Assembly: GCA_034769895.1 (NCBI GenBank)
Contig: CM068372.1
Location: 236,114,843 to 236,178,842, forward strand
DNA: 64,000 bases
Direction: 5' to 3'
DNA from: Magicicada septendecula
Lineage: Eukaryota; Arthropoda; Insecta; Hemiptera; Cicadidae
Shown: positions 1-12,205 of the stretch, piece after piece
Numbering within the stretch: the first letter of the stretch is position 1
Layout of the letters: each line of letters opens with the position of its first letter
Position numbers and translations under genes: made by a program
The notes under the pieces: generated by a model
What the model was told of the DNA's origin: nothing
Databases searched by the model: none
The model's input: the letters and a program-made list of their open reading frames with translations, nothing else

Positions 1-1815
1 TGGCAGATTTTTCTTTATTTTATATAAGAGTCCAAGATGCCAGACTTTGTCAAATGCCTGGGAAACGTCGAGAAACACACCCGAGCAGAACATCTTCGAT
101 TCTAGCGATTTATTGATAACATTTGTTAGTCTGTGTATTTGATCTACCGTAGAGTGCTTTTCTCGAAAACCAAATTGGTGATCCGGAATTAGGTTGTTTT
201 CTACAATTGTTGGCATAAGTCGTTTTACAAACAGCTTTTCAAAGATCTTACCAAGTATCGGTAGAAGGCTTATGGGTCGATAAGAAGAGGGCTCTTGAGG
301 GTTTTTACCAGGTTTTAAGACCATGATAACTTGAGCCGATTTCCAGAGAAGAGGAAAGTATTCGAGTCTGAGTATGGCATTGAAAATGTATGTTATTAGT
401 ACAACGCCTTTGTGAGGCAGCTCCTTTAGAACTTTCCCCGATAGCAAATCAATGCCGGGAGTCTTTTTACTTTTCAAATTATACAGGATTATTTCCTTGA
501 TTTCCTTAACTTTAAAAGGCTTAATAGGTAGAGTCATTTGGAGCGGGGAGTGTAAGTATCTTTGTACCTCTTCATCGAAAGAGACGTTCTTGCTGGCTTC
601 AGGTTGAAAAACGTTGACCAAATGTTCGGCAAAAACCTGGGATTTCTCTGTATTGCTGCGCGCCCAGCTACCATCTGGTTTATGTATTGGTGGTATTTGT
701 AATAGTGGCCTTTTTAATCGTTTAGTAGCCTTCCACAGAGAATAATCAGTACTTTCATTTGGTGACAGATTTTCTAGATAATCCTGAATCCCTTCATTCT
801 TTAGATTTTCCAACAATCGTTTAAGTTGTCTGGCCGCGGAATTCCACTTTCTTTTATCATCCGGATGATGAGTATGCTGCCAAATTCGTCGCAATTTACG
901 CTTCTCAGCTAATTTCTTCCGGACAACCAGAGGAAGGTTCAAGTGCTTATTCTTCGCTGTATTGCAAGGTGTAGCTTCCCAGGCTGATTTTTGAAAAGTA
1001 CTGGTGAGAGAATTTACAGCCGCATCCAATTCAGCAGGCGTGTGGAGTGGAAGTTCTAGCGAGATATTATAATTTACAAGCTCTCTAAAGTAATCCCAGT
1101 CAGTAAGACGATTTGTGAGTGTTGGTAGACTTTCAGACTCAATTATAGTATTGCTAATAGTGGCAATAATTGGAGTGTGGTCACAGGACAAATCAAGGCA
1201 AGATTCAACTTTGTAGTATTTATGAGACAAGCCTCGTATTAAGAAGAAATCAATTAGGTCAGGTATTTTATTTGTGTCAGAAGGCCAATAGGTTGGTTGA
1301 CCAGTGGACAGAAAGGACAGGGATTCTTGTCTAATGACGTTATATAAAATTCTACCTCTTGGATTAGCTAATCTCGAACCCCATTGCGGGTGTTTTGCGT
1401 TAAAGTCACCTCCCACCAAAAAACGTGCACCAAGAGTTCCAAGAAAAGAGCTGAAGTCAGTTTCATTGATTCTGTGTTTTGGGGGACAGTAGACTGCAGA
1501 AACAATTAGAGGGCCTCTTTGATCTTCAATTAAAACGTTGGTCGCCTGTAGGTGAGCAGTTTTGACGTTAGAGAAGAGATAATGTTTTATATTGTTTCGG
1601 ATTAACAGAGCGGTTCCGCCACGAGCTGTCCCGTCCGGATGTTGGGTATCATAAACAGTAAAGCCTGGAATCCTAATATGGCTTCTGTCTGTGAAGTGTG
1701 TCTCAGATATAAGCATTACGTCTAATCTGTTTTCAAGAAGAAAAGCTTTGAGTTCTAGGGTGCGTTGAGAGAGTCCATTGGCGTTCCATAATCCAATCCT
1801 GTAATTGTTATTCAT
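1..1815 (-). CDS. Jockey-clade LINE ORF2 (endonuclease + reverse transcriptase), 3' part outside window
   Basis: This is the pol protein of a non-LTR retrotransposon: an endonuclease nicks target DNA and the RT copies the element RNA at the nick. I translated the minus strand from the ATG at 1815-1813 to the window edge and found 605 codons without a stop. Residues 1-215 form an AP-type endonuclease: LWNANG near residue 9, SETH with Glu38, GGDFNAKH around residue 137, and CDHTPII around residue 212. RT begins near residue 460, with SYRPISLLP (about 511), HQFGFREKHST (about 546) and motif A FLDVSQAFDKVW with the catalytic Asp near 583. The YADD box lies beyond the edge. ORF1 ends two bases upstream of this ATG, as is common in Jockey-type elements. 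The frame looks intact, so the copy may be fairly young. Clade is inferred from domain order and motif style. Confidence 0.93.
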   Translation of the reverse strand, partial: MNNNYRIGLWNANGLSQRTLELKAFLLENRLDVMLISETHFTDRSHIRIPGFTVYDTQHPDGTARGGTALLIRNNIKHYLFSNVKTAHLQATNVLIEDQRGPLIVSAVYCPPKHRINETDFSSFLGTLGARFLVGGDFNAKHPQWGSRLANPRGRILYNVIRQESLSFLSTGQPTYWPSDTNKIPDLIDFFLIRGLSHKYYKVESCLDLSCDHTPIIATISNTIIESESLPTLTNRLTDWDYFRELVNYNISLELPLHTPAELDAAVNSLTSTFQKSAWEATPCNTAKNKHLNLPLVVRKKLAEKRKLRRIWQHTHHPDDKRKWNSAARQLKRLLENLKNEGIQDYLENLSPNESTDYSLWKATKRLKRPLLQIPPIHKPDGSWARSNTEKSQVFAEHLVNVFQPEASKNVSFDEEVQRYLHSPLQMTLPIKPFKVKEIKEIILYNLKSKKTPGIDLLSGKVLKELPHKGVVLITYIFNAILRLEYFPLLWKSAQVIMVLKPGKNPQEPSSYRPISLLPILGKIFEKLFVKRLMPTIVENNLIPDHQFGFREKHSTVDQIHRLTNVINKSLESKMFCSGVFLDVSQAFDKVWHLGLLYKIKKNLP

Positions 1816-1817
1816 TA

Positions 1818-2237
1818 TTAATTAGAAAGTTTATTGACAAGTGTTGTAAGGAGATTAAGCATGACGCTATTTTGCTGCATGAGTTGACTGAACATAGTCT
1901 CGAATTTTGTCAGGAAGTGTGAAAGAGTGATGTCCTCATTTGCTGTCTGAGATTGCTGTCATAAGGGGGCGATGATTCTGAGTGTTGCGGTAGTCCTGCA
2001 ATTTGAGCGTAAGTAGGAGAAGAGACGTTACGGGTATTCATGTTCTGTTCCGTGTTCATAGTCCTAAACATTGAAGGGGTTCTCCTAGGTGTGGAGTTTC
2101 GTACGGGGCTTTTTCTGGCCTGCAGGTTTTGATAAACTTCACAGCCCTTATAATTAGCTGTATGAGGACCATCACATAATGCACATGTGGCTGGTGTATC
2201 CTTAGATTTGGAACAAGTTGCGGAGTTGTACAACAAA
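1818..2237 (-). pseudogene. Jockey-clade LINE ORF1 (gag-like), 5'-truncated and frameshifted
   Basis: ORF1 proteins of Jockey elements bind RNA through CCHC knuckles. Here only the C-terminal part remains. A zinc-knuckle-like segment with CALCDGPHTANYKGC reads in one frame from about 2237 to 1950. Then the frame switches: the expected C-terminal helix, containing MFSQLMQQN and ending LVNKLSN, reads in another frame and stops with TAA at 1820-1818. The frame change lies at about 1955-1975. Homology ends abruptly near 2235, which I take as the 5' truncation point of this insertion, typical of target-primed reverse transcription. An ATG at 2245 would lie in flanking DNA. The protein is therefore not functional, although ORF2 next to it is open. 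Confidence 0.8.
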
Positions 2238-3684
2238 TAAAACAATTCTTATATCAGGATATTGGGAAGGGGAGACTGTTGATTTATGCACTCAGTTTAC
2301 TCGGTACTCAGATGACATCTCTTTATTACATTATGAGATAAGGTTCTCTATTTAAAGTTCTCAACATATATAGTTTACAGTATAATTATTTATATTACTC
2401 TTTCATAAGGGCCCTCAAAATATGATGTACATCTATTCAATTTATTCCACGGATCCGGGATTGAATATATATTAAGTTAATAATGGTCACCTTGCCATAT
2501 ACAATATTGAAAAATGAGCCATTTGAAGAATGGACTTTATTAATCTTTCAAAACAAGAAAACTTTTAGTTTAAACATTTACTCTTTTGCTATAACCAGTG
2601 TTATTAGATTACAGACTACATGTTACATATAATGTCTGTCTTTTAAAGTCTTAAAAGTGGTGAGTTAAATTGTCTTTTGTGGGTAATAATTTTAGTAACT
2701 CATAACCATGGAAGACAAGCCTCCATGTCACCTGGTTTTCAGTATTTGCTGCAGAATTGGTTCTTCGGTCCTTGGTGTGTTTCCTGAAGGTCTGTCGTTG
2801 CCTTAGTATCCGGTGACGGTGAAGTTCCTGAAGTCTGTTATATCATTCGGGCTGAAGTACTCTCATCTTAGGCGACTGTAGTAATTCTTGTAGGATACTC
2901 TCATCTTAGACGACTGTTGTAATTCTTGTAGTTATAATAAATAAATAGAAAGTTTGTTTCACAGTAATACACTTCACATGATTATAGATTAGTTGAATAT
3001 CACCTTCATGTTTGTAGTAATGTATGAATTACATAGTTTGTTATTTATTCATTGAGAGAGAGATGTCATCGCCGCACAAATTTAGATATTTAAATATTCA
3101 TTGAACCAACCATTCACATAATTATACACGCGTCGCGAAACAACGCTGTACGCAGCTTACGGCGTGAGCGCTCCATTGCAAGTGGGCAAAATAGTTAGGG
3201 GGAGAGTAGTAATCTCGCGACAATTACTAGTCAACATAAAAGTAGTTCCATGTTTCTAATTTAATTAAAGGACTAAAGCTTGATTAAATAATTAAATAGA
3301 GATATTCTTAGTTACAGACGTTATCAAAGTACATTACAGTGGTCTTATTTAATTATTTAAATAATAACAAAATTTACAATTATATTTAGTTTGTTTAGGG
3401 GTCAGAAAACAAGTTAATTCTGGTCAGTGCCTGTATATGCAGGATTAATTAACAAGCTTTACCCTTTCTGTACAATTGTATTCCCTTTTATTTTATTATT
3501 AGACATTTTATTAAATATTATTATTATTTAATGATAGCAATAAGATTTAGTTTAAAATGTGAGATTTTATTAAAATTTAAAATTTCTCAGCTTATACATT
3601 AACAATTTAATTAATTAACATATTTTTATTAATGAAATCGTCACAATACTTTTGGCAAATAAACATAACTGATAACAATATATA
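2238..3684. other. AT-rich intergenic DNA with a 37-bp tandem duplication
   Basis: No coding region recognised. The clear structure is a head-to-tail duplication of about 37 bp at 2857-2893 and 2894-2931 (units share ACTCTCATCTTA and TAATTCTTGTAG). A 12-bp inverted pair (GATGACATCTCT at about 2310, its complement at about 3058) could be chance or the worn ends of a DNA transposon, but I found no target duplication. Confidence 0.6.
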
Positions 3685-4330
3685 AAGTTTATGTGCAAAC
3701 ATATCTTGGAAACTTTTTCAAGGCGATTGAAAATTTACACGGAGGTTCATACATATCAATTCTGTCAAATTATTAAAGATACCGAGTTTGTGTTTGAATA
3801 AAATTTCTGATAACTTGCTCCTCCCTTCACACAGACTTCTACAATTTTATTTTATGAGTTTTTTTTTCCCTGTAGTGCCACTAAAGTTAAAAAGTTTGAT
3901 ACTAACACTACACTTTGATTTGTGTTAAAATCCCCTTAGTGTGACTCCTGGCTGGTTTTTTACTATTAAAAAAAATTGTATCACTTTTCTGAGCCATGGT
4001 GTCATACAATTTTTAAATACCAAAACTAACACGATATTCAGATTTTGGTTAAAAATCTCTTTAATTTGATACACTACATGGATTCTTGCGATTTTATCAA
4101 ACTGGAATTTTGGACCCCGCCGTCCCAAAATTTTGAAATTTGAAAAATAGATTATTATTAAAATATTGTGGATAGAGGTGTGTTTTATTTGATACCCCAC
4201 ATAGAATTTTGCGATTTTCTCAAATTTGCACCTCACATTTTTGCCTCCTGCCCAATATTTTTGAGGGATCAGCGTCGGAAACAACAGAGTTCGTAGGGTA
4301 AAAGTATGGACATCCATGCCACGTTTTACG
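3685..4330 (-). repeat. Dispersed repeat family A, copy 1, with internal ~125-bp units
   Basis: The minus strand shares blocks with the plus strand at about 37.3-38.2 kb. At 3767-3789 there is a 23-bp block matching 38100-38122 in inverted orientation with one difference, and around 4180-4280 a longer, looser match to 37300-37400 (shared words ATCCCTCAAAAA, GCAAAAATGTGA, GGTATCAAATAAAA). Inside this copy the segment repeats itself about every 125 bp (4050-4130 against 4180-4260). A 130-codon open frame at 3925-4317 simply reads through these repeats (recurring KILG/KYWAGG and YQIK motifs), so I do not call a gene. Family unknown. Confidence 0.6.
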
Positions 4331-6921
4331 GAAATTCGTTGATGGGTTCAAAACTTACAGTGCGATACACTCCAAACAGACAGACAAACAGGCAAATACC
4401 AAAGGACGACTTAAAACTGAGAACATAGCTTCTCTCGTTCAACGATACTATCTATATACACAGTTATACATGTCGCTTATTACAACCAGTTTGAGACTTC
4501 AAAGACTGATTCAATTAGGCGGCTGACTGAAACACGCAGAGACAAAACACAGTACTCAAGTTTGGGATTTGAGAATGTGGTTGCACGAAACGGTCGATTC
4601 AATATCCAGTGATTACAATAATTTCCATTTGCTGTAAATCAAACACAAATTACGGAAAACAAAATGTTTCCGTATCTTTTTCGAATATATTATTCGATAT
4701 ATTTAACTGCTCTCATAAAATATTGCAAACAGGAAATTACACATTTCGTCCACCATTGCCAATTTCTTATCATAAGTAGCCTACTACCCTTTACAAACCG
4801 CCAAAGCATCAAACAATCGTGTTCGAAATAACGGTGGTTCAAAATCACCACTCTCCAAAACACAAAAAACCATGGTTTTCAACAATGACATCTTAGTTCG
4901 TCTATGCAGAAAGAAAAACTAATCGTCTGCAGTACAGTTCAAGAAGTAAACCGACTTTTATTACTTTTTTGCATTTTCTTTGTTTTGGTAAGAAGAGAAA
5001 CATAGCTGCTCAATCCTCTTTTCGTCTATTTCAACAATTCAACAGTAATCCGATATGAACTCTTTAATCGTATAAAAACACCATTCCCCACTTCCTGTAT
5101 TGTAGATGAGTAAACTGTGAGGTAGTTAATTTACATAACGTAAGTACAAATATCAAGGGCCAAGTCCGAAAAAGGTAGGTTCTAATGGAAACTTTCAATG
5201 GCGGAACGTACTCTTGGCAGATTATCTGTCACGACGCAGTACCACAAATACAGAACACAAATTGACACAGTTCAAAGTTGAGTGGCAGCAGCGTCATAAC
5301 GGTTGCAGCAATTACGAGTGCTGCGTCTGTGCGTCGTGATACTTACTGATTATTTGTTAGTAAGGCGCTTTAATGACTTCAACGATCAGTTCATTGTTAT
5401 TACCAGTTTTGATTAGTAGATACTGGATTATTATTGTATTTGTGAATTCAGTGTCAGCTGGATAAAGTGATTAACAAAATTTGTGATTGTTTTACCGACT
5501 CTGGTGTGACTTTTGTTCCACTACTAAAGCCTCCGTTCTCCAATTATAGTCGTACATAATCACATCTTCTTCGGCAAGGAACAGATAAATAAAATTATGA
5601 TCGCAGAATAACATCGTGTTCACCGACAAAAGTCTGCCCGTCGACATTTACAGTTATATTTATCTTGATACGATACGACACATGTTTAAAATGGTCAAAC
5701 TGATGTTGTGGAGAACGTATTTATGTATGTCTACCACAGCCAACAACAATATTACTCAACCAACTACGGGTAAAAATACGCTGACCTTCTGTACATGCCT
5801 ACCTCATAAATAGCGCAGGTCAGCATGTCTTTGCATCAACGACAGTTGAAATAATTCGTGGCAACCCGCGGACTAACGGTACTACACCCTCTATTTAGCA
5901 CGAACGATTCTGCCGCCAACGAGACAAGATCTTAGTATTTACTGAATTCGTTATTCGACAAAGGACAAACGAATGTGACAAACCTAAAATTTTGGACTCT
6001 ATTACTGAGAGATATTTGACATCTATCAATTATACACATCGTAGCAGAGCATTTGATAGACATCAGAACATTCTGACCGTGAATTGTTCGTATTCATCTG
6101 TTTCAATCAAGACGCAACAATTGGCATACATATTGTTCAGCACAAGATATTTACAAATTGAATAGCTGGGGCAAGGAATAATCATGTTTTCAGTCTGATT
6201 AGAGTGCGTATAATGCTCAACTTTTTCCAACCCTGAAGCTATCCCTAGTCTAATACAAGATACGATATGCACAATTGTTGTTTATTTCGCGCAACAAAAC
6301 TGCGGCAAAATAAATTAAAATAATTAGTTAATTAGTGTTTCAAATTAGAGTTAATTAGTGTATTAGAAATTTCAGTTTAAACAACAAAGGACGGTAAAAA
6401 CAGACGTGCACACAAAACAGTAGAGTTGCAAACGTTCTTGATGCTGCTTTAACTAAAAACAAAATCAAATTAAGACTGCAGACACGCTTTAATCTCATAA
6501 GAAATCAGGAAGAAAAGTTCTTCTTATTTTAAACTTATAAAACAAAAATCCTCCAACAAAGAGAGAGAGAGAGACGGCTGCTGTGAATAAGATGTTTTCT
6601 CTCTGCTTCGTCTGCTTTCTCGTGTTGTACACACTTCATGACTACGTACATTTAAAGCACAGCAAAGAAAGGAGACGACGGATCGAGGCTTGGTGGAAAA
6701 ACGACAATTAAATACCTTCAGCCCCACCCCACCCGCCACGGGCTGTACATTAATTATAAGATAGAATCTCCTACGCCCAGCCGGGCGGCGTGGCCTTTTA
6801 TAAACTTACACAAATGACGGTATAACTATTTAAAAACTACCGACCGTGATCCTTTGATGAAAATAATGACAATCTTCTCTAGTAACCGCGACATATAATT
6901 AACGAGTACACATCAGCAAGT

Positions 6922-6924
<3 letters not shown>
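4331..6924. other. Intergenic DNA, nothing recognised
   Basis: No open frame with recognisable homology on either strand. There is a short inverted pair (TCACGACGCA near 5229 and its complement near 5330), a (GA)n run at about 6560 and a GC-rich patch at 6718-6800 next to a TTTTATAAA word, which could be a promoter but has no supporting gene. Confidence 0.5.

Positions 6925-6954
<30 letters not shown>
6925..6954. repeat. (AC)n microsatellite
   Basis: Pure dinucleotide run of about 15 units in anonymous flanking DNA. Confidence 0.95.
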
Positions 6955-6956
<2 letters not shown>

Positions 6957-9792
6957 CGTGTTATATAACACATTACATTTTTCATCAATTATTTGGCTGG
7001 AGATTACCTACAGCGAAACAGAAACGTGTATATCTTCACAGCGAACTTTCTTTGCCAGTTACGGAACCATCTAGGTTATAGTACTATTAGGGTACGTGTA
7101 TAACGTATGAATAGATCGGACTTCATGTTCTCATACATAACAGCTGGCGTTTATGTACACAGCTCAGGAACGTAAAATGTACGTTTATTACACACTACTG
7201 TAATCAAGTGTAATAATCATACTACTGAAAAACGAATGATGTGTTAATAAAGAAGGCACAACAGGAAGTTCTGTCTGTGACTGAGAATTTGGGATATCAC
7301 ACTACTTTGACAAAATTATTTTGTCTGGCTTTCACAACAAAAGTGACACGATTCACGCGGTGAATGAGGGAAATGAACTGTTTATTTCTGATGTCATAAA
7401 TAATTCCTCGCGGTGAATTATGTCAATCGAATGCGTAAATCCTATAGTTTCTCTTATACGATGGCTTTTCCATTAAATCATTTTTCAAGGCATTCCCGCT
7501 GCTCGGCTCGAAAATCTATTTCGGGTGCTCCAAGCGCGTTTAATGTTATCTTTTATCGGCGATATATCGGAACTGAAGGTTGTAATACGTTTAACCGTAT
7601 ACTGGAAATTCGTTTTACGTTTATTTCTGCAATAACAACTGTCCAACGCGTTATAAAAACAGATTTACAGGTATACTTTAAAATCGAAACCAGCAGTTAA
7701 TTGGCGGTAATTGTCCGTATGTTTAACTACAAATCAACGTATGAACTAGCTTCTAAATGGTTTCATGGAATTATAGTTTCGTTGTAAGCGAAAGGCAATA
7801 AAAAGAAATAACTGCCGAACAAAGTCGTTTACGCTTTTATTGAAACAACTTACATTACAAAAAAGCCCGTACGTTTTTAAAAAGGATTATTTTGTAAGCG
7901 AGAAACTTTTGTAATTACTGCACTCCGACATTATAACGATGAAATATTTCAATAATTGATTCTTTCCACTATTATTGTTAGTTCTGTTACTTACCATGGA
8001 AACCACATGGCCGTAACCTTAAACTCCTGAACAGTCCGTCACTCTCACTGTCTCCCCTTCTCACTATAGATAATTCAATTTCACTTTCGTTCTCTCTGTG
8101 CTCATGGATACCATCTGCTTTCCTGTTACTTACAAAGAAAAAATTATCTCCAAGTTGACAGCTATTCAGTTTTAGGTAAAATCATAAATAATATAATGCT
8201 ACAATATTTCCACATTATAACGACACGCCGAAAGACATAACCCTAAACGCATCGTGAATTCTAACACTCAATTTTCTACTTCCTTGTAGCTACAGTGGTT
8301 AATCATGATTCTCAGAGCAGACGGATTCTCGATCTTCAAGATAAATTCTCAGTTGAAACCGCGCGCGCTGGAATCAACTAAGATTTTATTGAACGCCTAT
8401 ACGCAATGTACATGCTGCAAAAGACGATCCTACAATTCGATATAAGTATTATATTACAACACATGCCCCATTCTTTAACAATTGAACCATTTCACTAATT
8501 GCCAGATCAAAGAATTAGTCTTGTTTATAAGATACAACGGCCTCTATTTCAAGGCATACTTGTCCCTGTAGACAAACTACATACTCTTCTTTTTTCCCAT
8601 TCTGTTTCTTCAAAGTCTACAGTCAATCACATTTTCGAGGGGGAACGTTAAGATTACTGCGGACAACTCGGACTAATATACAGAAAAATGTATTAGACGT
8701 TAGATCGTACAGTCTACGCTACCAGTATACAACAAACAGCTGTTATTCAAGCAGGTGCTAAAACCTGCAGAAACGTATGGCAACACCTATCGGGATGTAC
8801 CGAGACTTCGAACAAGATACAAAGTCCGATGGGATATAGTTAATGCCCTTAGATGAGTACGAAGAACAACACCGACAAGGCTCTCAACTTTAAGACAGTT
8901 GCAAAAAAATAAGCATTTTGCATAAAAGACGATTTCACGCTATATCATTACATTAACGATGAAGCTAATCAACTCTTAGAACGTGCAAATTAAATTGGAG
9001 GGGGGGACAAAATGAATGAAACATAGAACCTAGTGTAGCAATTTTAATTAGAATTTAGCTGGTTGTTAGTCTTTATAGTAATACTATAAAGTAACAGTTA
9101 TACTAATATCAATTTAAAATAATTACTTCTTCAGATAAGCGAAACATGCTTCATGGCTATAGGTAGTACTAGTGCACCACGCAGACACTCTGTTTAAAAA
9201 GGGGTACTAATAAAGGGAAATAAAGGAATAAAGGGGGGAGACAAAAGTTGTACTGGATGACTCCGGCGATTTTACATTCTTGTATAATAACAATAATGGC
9301 AACACAAGACATTAAGAGAAGAAATTTTACCATCTTTTCGCATGAATGCCTGTGCCCCCCTAACACACGCGCGAGAATGAACCGGTAGAGCTGCTCAGTC
9401 TCTACACAACACTCCCATGTACAAGCTTTAAAAAATAATTTATTAAACAAACGATAACAAGTATCAAATTTTATCAAACTTACACTTGGCTGCCAGGTGT
9501 TGTAATGTTATTTTCCATTCCAGATCGTTTGCGACAAAAATATAAATAAAATAAATAAAGCAATTCACCTTCTTTAGAGACGAACGAGAAAACTACACAA
9601 AGGTAATTTTCAGCTTAACGTTATAGTCCTTTAGTTAAGGCAGTAAAATGCTTCTCTTTTCGATATGATATTATTCCGCACAGTTACGGTATCTGACGGA
9701 ATAACCACTACATAAGATAAAAACAAAAATCAGTATGGAGATACGTGACTTCTATGTTCTAATTAATTCTAAAAATTAATTTTAATATGTAG
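6955..9792. other. Intergenic DNA, nothing recognised
   Basis: AT-rich with scattered stops in all frames. The longest open frames (for example 7413-7700 plus, 9169-9477 minus) show no motif, no repeat structure and no codon bias that I can recognise. Confidence 0.5.
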
Positions 9793-10164
9793 GCCTCCAC
9801 TCAGAACGCAACCAAATATACCACCATTCTTTTGGTAAAAACACTGCCAAATACAGTCAAAATACGAATTGTACCTAGTTGCCATCAAATAAGGAGGAAA
9901 CAATTTCCTGTTGTTCCCGCAGAAACTCTTACAATACATAAGACTCAGGGACAAACTTATGAAGCAGTTTGTTTAGATTTCCGAAGGCTAAAGAAAGTGA
10001 CAAGACAACTGTTGTATGTCGCCATGAGTAGAGTAACTACTTTGAAAAATTTATATATGTTAGGAGAAATACATAAACGTACTATGTTCGTTTGTGTCTT
10101 CTGTTTAACACCCACCATTCTGATCCATGTCATAATGCTATATTCCACGCAGGCTAGTAAATAA
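9793..10164 (+). pseudogene. Helitron RepHel helicase C-terminal relic
   Basis: Rolling-circle Helitron transposons encode a Rep nuclease fused to a Pif1-like DNA helicase. The open frame from 9793 carries the last two helicase motifs in the right order and spacing: AETLTIHKTQGQTYEAVCLD (motif V region, about 9919-9980) and LLYVAMSRVTTLKNLYML (motif VI region, about 10009-10062). Homology fades at about 10075, after which the frame runs on into flanking DNA to a stop at 10164. A stop at 9790-9792 closes the upstream side; no Rep domain or earlier helicase motif is visible. No CTRR hairpin end was found nearby. This is a dead fragment of about 90-100 codons. A host PIF1 gene is the alternative, but the IHKTQGQT and VAMSRV versions are Helitron-like. 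Confidence 0.8.
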
Positions 10165-11067
10165 CTAGCCATCAGGGATGTCAAAATATTTTCCAGGAAG
10201 GGCAAACAATTTTCGAGAGGAGAAAAATATTTATATATTTTCACACTTACATACATGCACATATTAGTTTGAAATTCTTATATCATACTAGAAATAAGTA
10301 CACAGATTGTATTAATTTATTAAAACATTTACTGCTTCAAAATATGCATAAAATTAATGGCTTGTAAAAATTTAATGTTTGGTCCCCATTAAGTGGTACT
10401 CAAGTTTCCGAAGTTTTAATATTATGATGTCCGTAATCAAAACATCAGAGCAGGTTTTAGTGTGTATGAGAGTACACCATGGACAAAAATTTTCACCATT
10501 CCCTATGAAGCGTTGTTACTCAGAGTAAAGCTGCGAATCTACAGTGTACGTTTCACAGAACAAACACGCGGAAAAGAAAATGTGGTCTCTCATGGACCCT
10601 GAGTATGTTGCAGAGGGTTCATTCCCTAAAGACGAAAAGTCTGTCTATGAACCGTTCCTCTGTAAACACGTGCAGTTACACTGGCAAGCGATCCACAGGA
10701 AGCAAAACGCTGTCCACGCTGGACACCTTTTCGGCTTGCACGCGTTGTTTTTTTGTGGGTTTAGGCACTTCCCATTTAAAAAGCGTACAAACGTAAGAAA
10801 ATAAACATGAGTGAGGCCAGAAATAACGCGAATTGTGTGTGTGTGTGTGTGTGTGTTCTGCCTGCCTTTTTATTGCGGTAATCACAATAATAAAACTTTG
10901 GAAACGTATACATTACATAACTGAGATATGCTTGCCTGCCAAGAACGATATATTTTCACTCATACATAATTTAAATTAAAATAAAAAATTATACTTTACT
11001 TCCTGGCAAAAAAATTATTTTATTTTTAACAACTACCATTGTTTGAAAAAAGTTTAAATTAAATTTC
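10165..11067. other. Intergenic DNA with a (GT)n run
   Basis: Contains a (GT)n run at 10834-10856. The open frames over 10544-10885 overlap on both strands and look like chance. No gene recognised. Confidence 0.5.
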
Positions 11068-11383
11068 AAGTACTTTACTCTTGTTAAAACGTAAAACGTT
11101 GCAGGTAAACTACCCCTTTCCCTTAACCGATCTTCACCAAAAACAATAGGTCTTGAGTACTCTACAATGCAGGGCTGTATGTAAAAAAGTATTTGATTCT
11201 GTTTGAATTTGCGGCAGTTATCGTTCGCCATATAAAAAATTCTACACACAGACACACACACACTTTTCGAAAAATGACTTTTCTTCATGTTTTGAGGGTA
11301 GTACAATCAGAATCAGCAATTATCTCGAACACGATTTTTTTCGCCATCACCATACTTCCATTTCCTTATGGAACATGGAAGTA
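11068..11383 (+). repeat. Dispersed repeat family B, copy 1
   Basis: About 316 bp that align, same orientation, with 38780-39138. The two share AGTACTTTACTC at the left, TAAAACGTTGCAGGTAAACTA, AATAGGTCTTGAGT, CATGTTTTGAGGGTAGTACAA and CATCACCATACTTCCATTTC at the right. This copy carries only a short impure CA stretch where copy 2 has a long (CA)n. Short length and sharp ends suggest a SINE, a LINE tail or a non-autonomous element; no RNA polymerase III boxes recognised. Confidence 0.75.
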
Positions 11384-11657
11384 AAAAAAGAGTGTCTCTG
11401 TCTAGCTAGTACACAAGTCTAAGGTATACACGTACCTTACACACTGTCCTAACAAAACATAATAAAACTATCGACGCAACGCACAGGAAAAACAAACGAC
11501 AGACCTTCCACAGCGTCGATACATGATGGAAAACAAACACGATATAACGAAACTAACCTCGATGTTAGTAGTGCCACAACACAGTCTCTGTCAGCGTTTT
11601 CGGAAGGGATGTTTCGAGGACCTGTAGCCACACGACTTTAATATTACTTTTTTCGAG
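11384..11657. other. Intergenic DNA, nothing recognised
   Basis: No coding or repeat signal. Confidence 0.4.
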
Positions 11658-12205
11658 TTGTTTGAGGCTTGTCCAGAAGGACAAGGACTAACCCCCTTCA
11701 GCCGTACGGTAATAAGTATGTGGAGACGCACGCCGGTGCGGGCCGCAGGCGGAGAACGTGGAGGCACCCAGAAGAGGGAGTGTGTGGCTGTGTGTGAATG
11801 TAGTTGTGGACACCCAAATGGGGATCGGATGAGGTTGATGGGAGTGCCAAACTAGTAAACAGCCATAACGGGGTCCAATAGCGCAAAACGCTTAAGTTGG
11901 AGGGAACGTCAGTGCGGCGTCAAGTGATGTGCGGGGGACACAAAGAAGAGGGCATGATATTAGGTGAGAAGAGAAGGAGAATTATGGAATTAGCGGGTCA
12001 AGCTGTCTCGAAGTGGAGTATGTTGCAATGTTTTAATTTACTTGTGTCTGTGTCTGCGTGTATTGCTAGGTGGAGGCTCATCGGTAATAGCCAGAAGGCG
12101 GTTTATGAAGAAGGAGGGTTATATTTAGGCCCACGTCTGGGCCTGACACAATACATACGTGTTCAGCGGTGATGGTTATGATGGTGGTGGTGGTGGTGAT
12201 GAGGA
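11658..12205. other. G-rich, CpG-containing island ending in a short (TGG)n run
   Basis: Base composition changes sharply here from AT-rich to G/A-rich with many CpG and GG words, ending with GGTGGTGGTGGTGG at about 12184. Open frames exist at 11658-11855 and 11897-12172 (plus) but neither has a recognisable domain. The composition would fit a 5' untranslated region of a LINE or a first exon/CpG-type promoter; I cannot decide. Confidence 0.35.

Noticed and set aside
2310-3069. 12-bp inverted pair GATGACATCTCT as transposon ends
   Set aside because: Sequence outside and inside the 12 bp does not match and no target duplication was found.
3925-4317. 130-codon minus-strand open frame with repeated peptide
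   Set aside because: It reads through a degenerate nucleotide tandem repeat; the peptide repetition follows from the DNA repeat.
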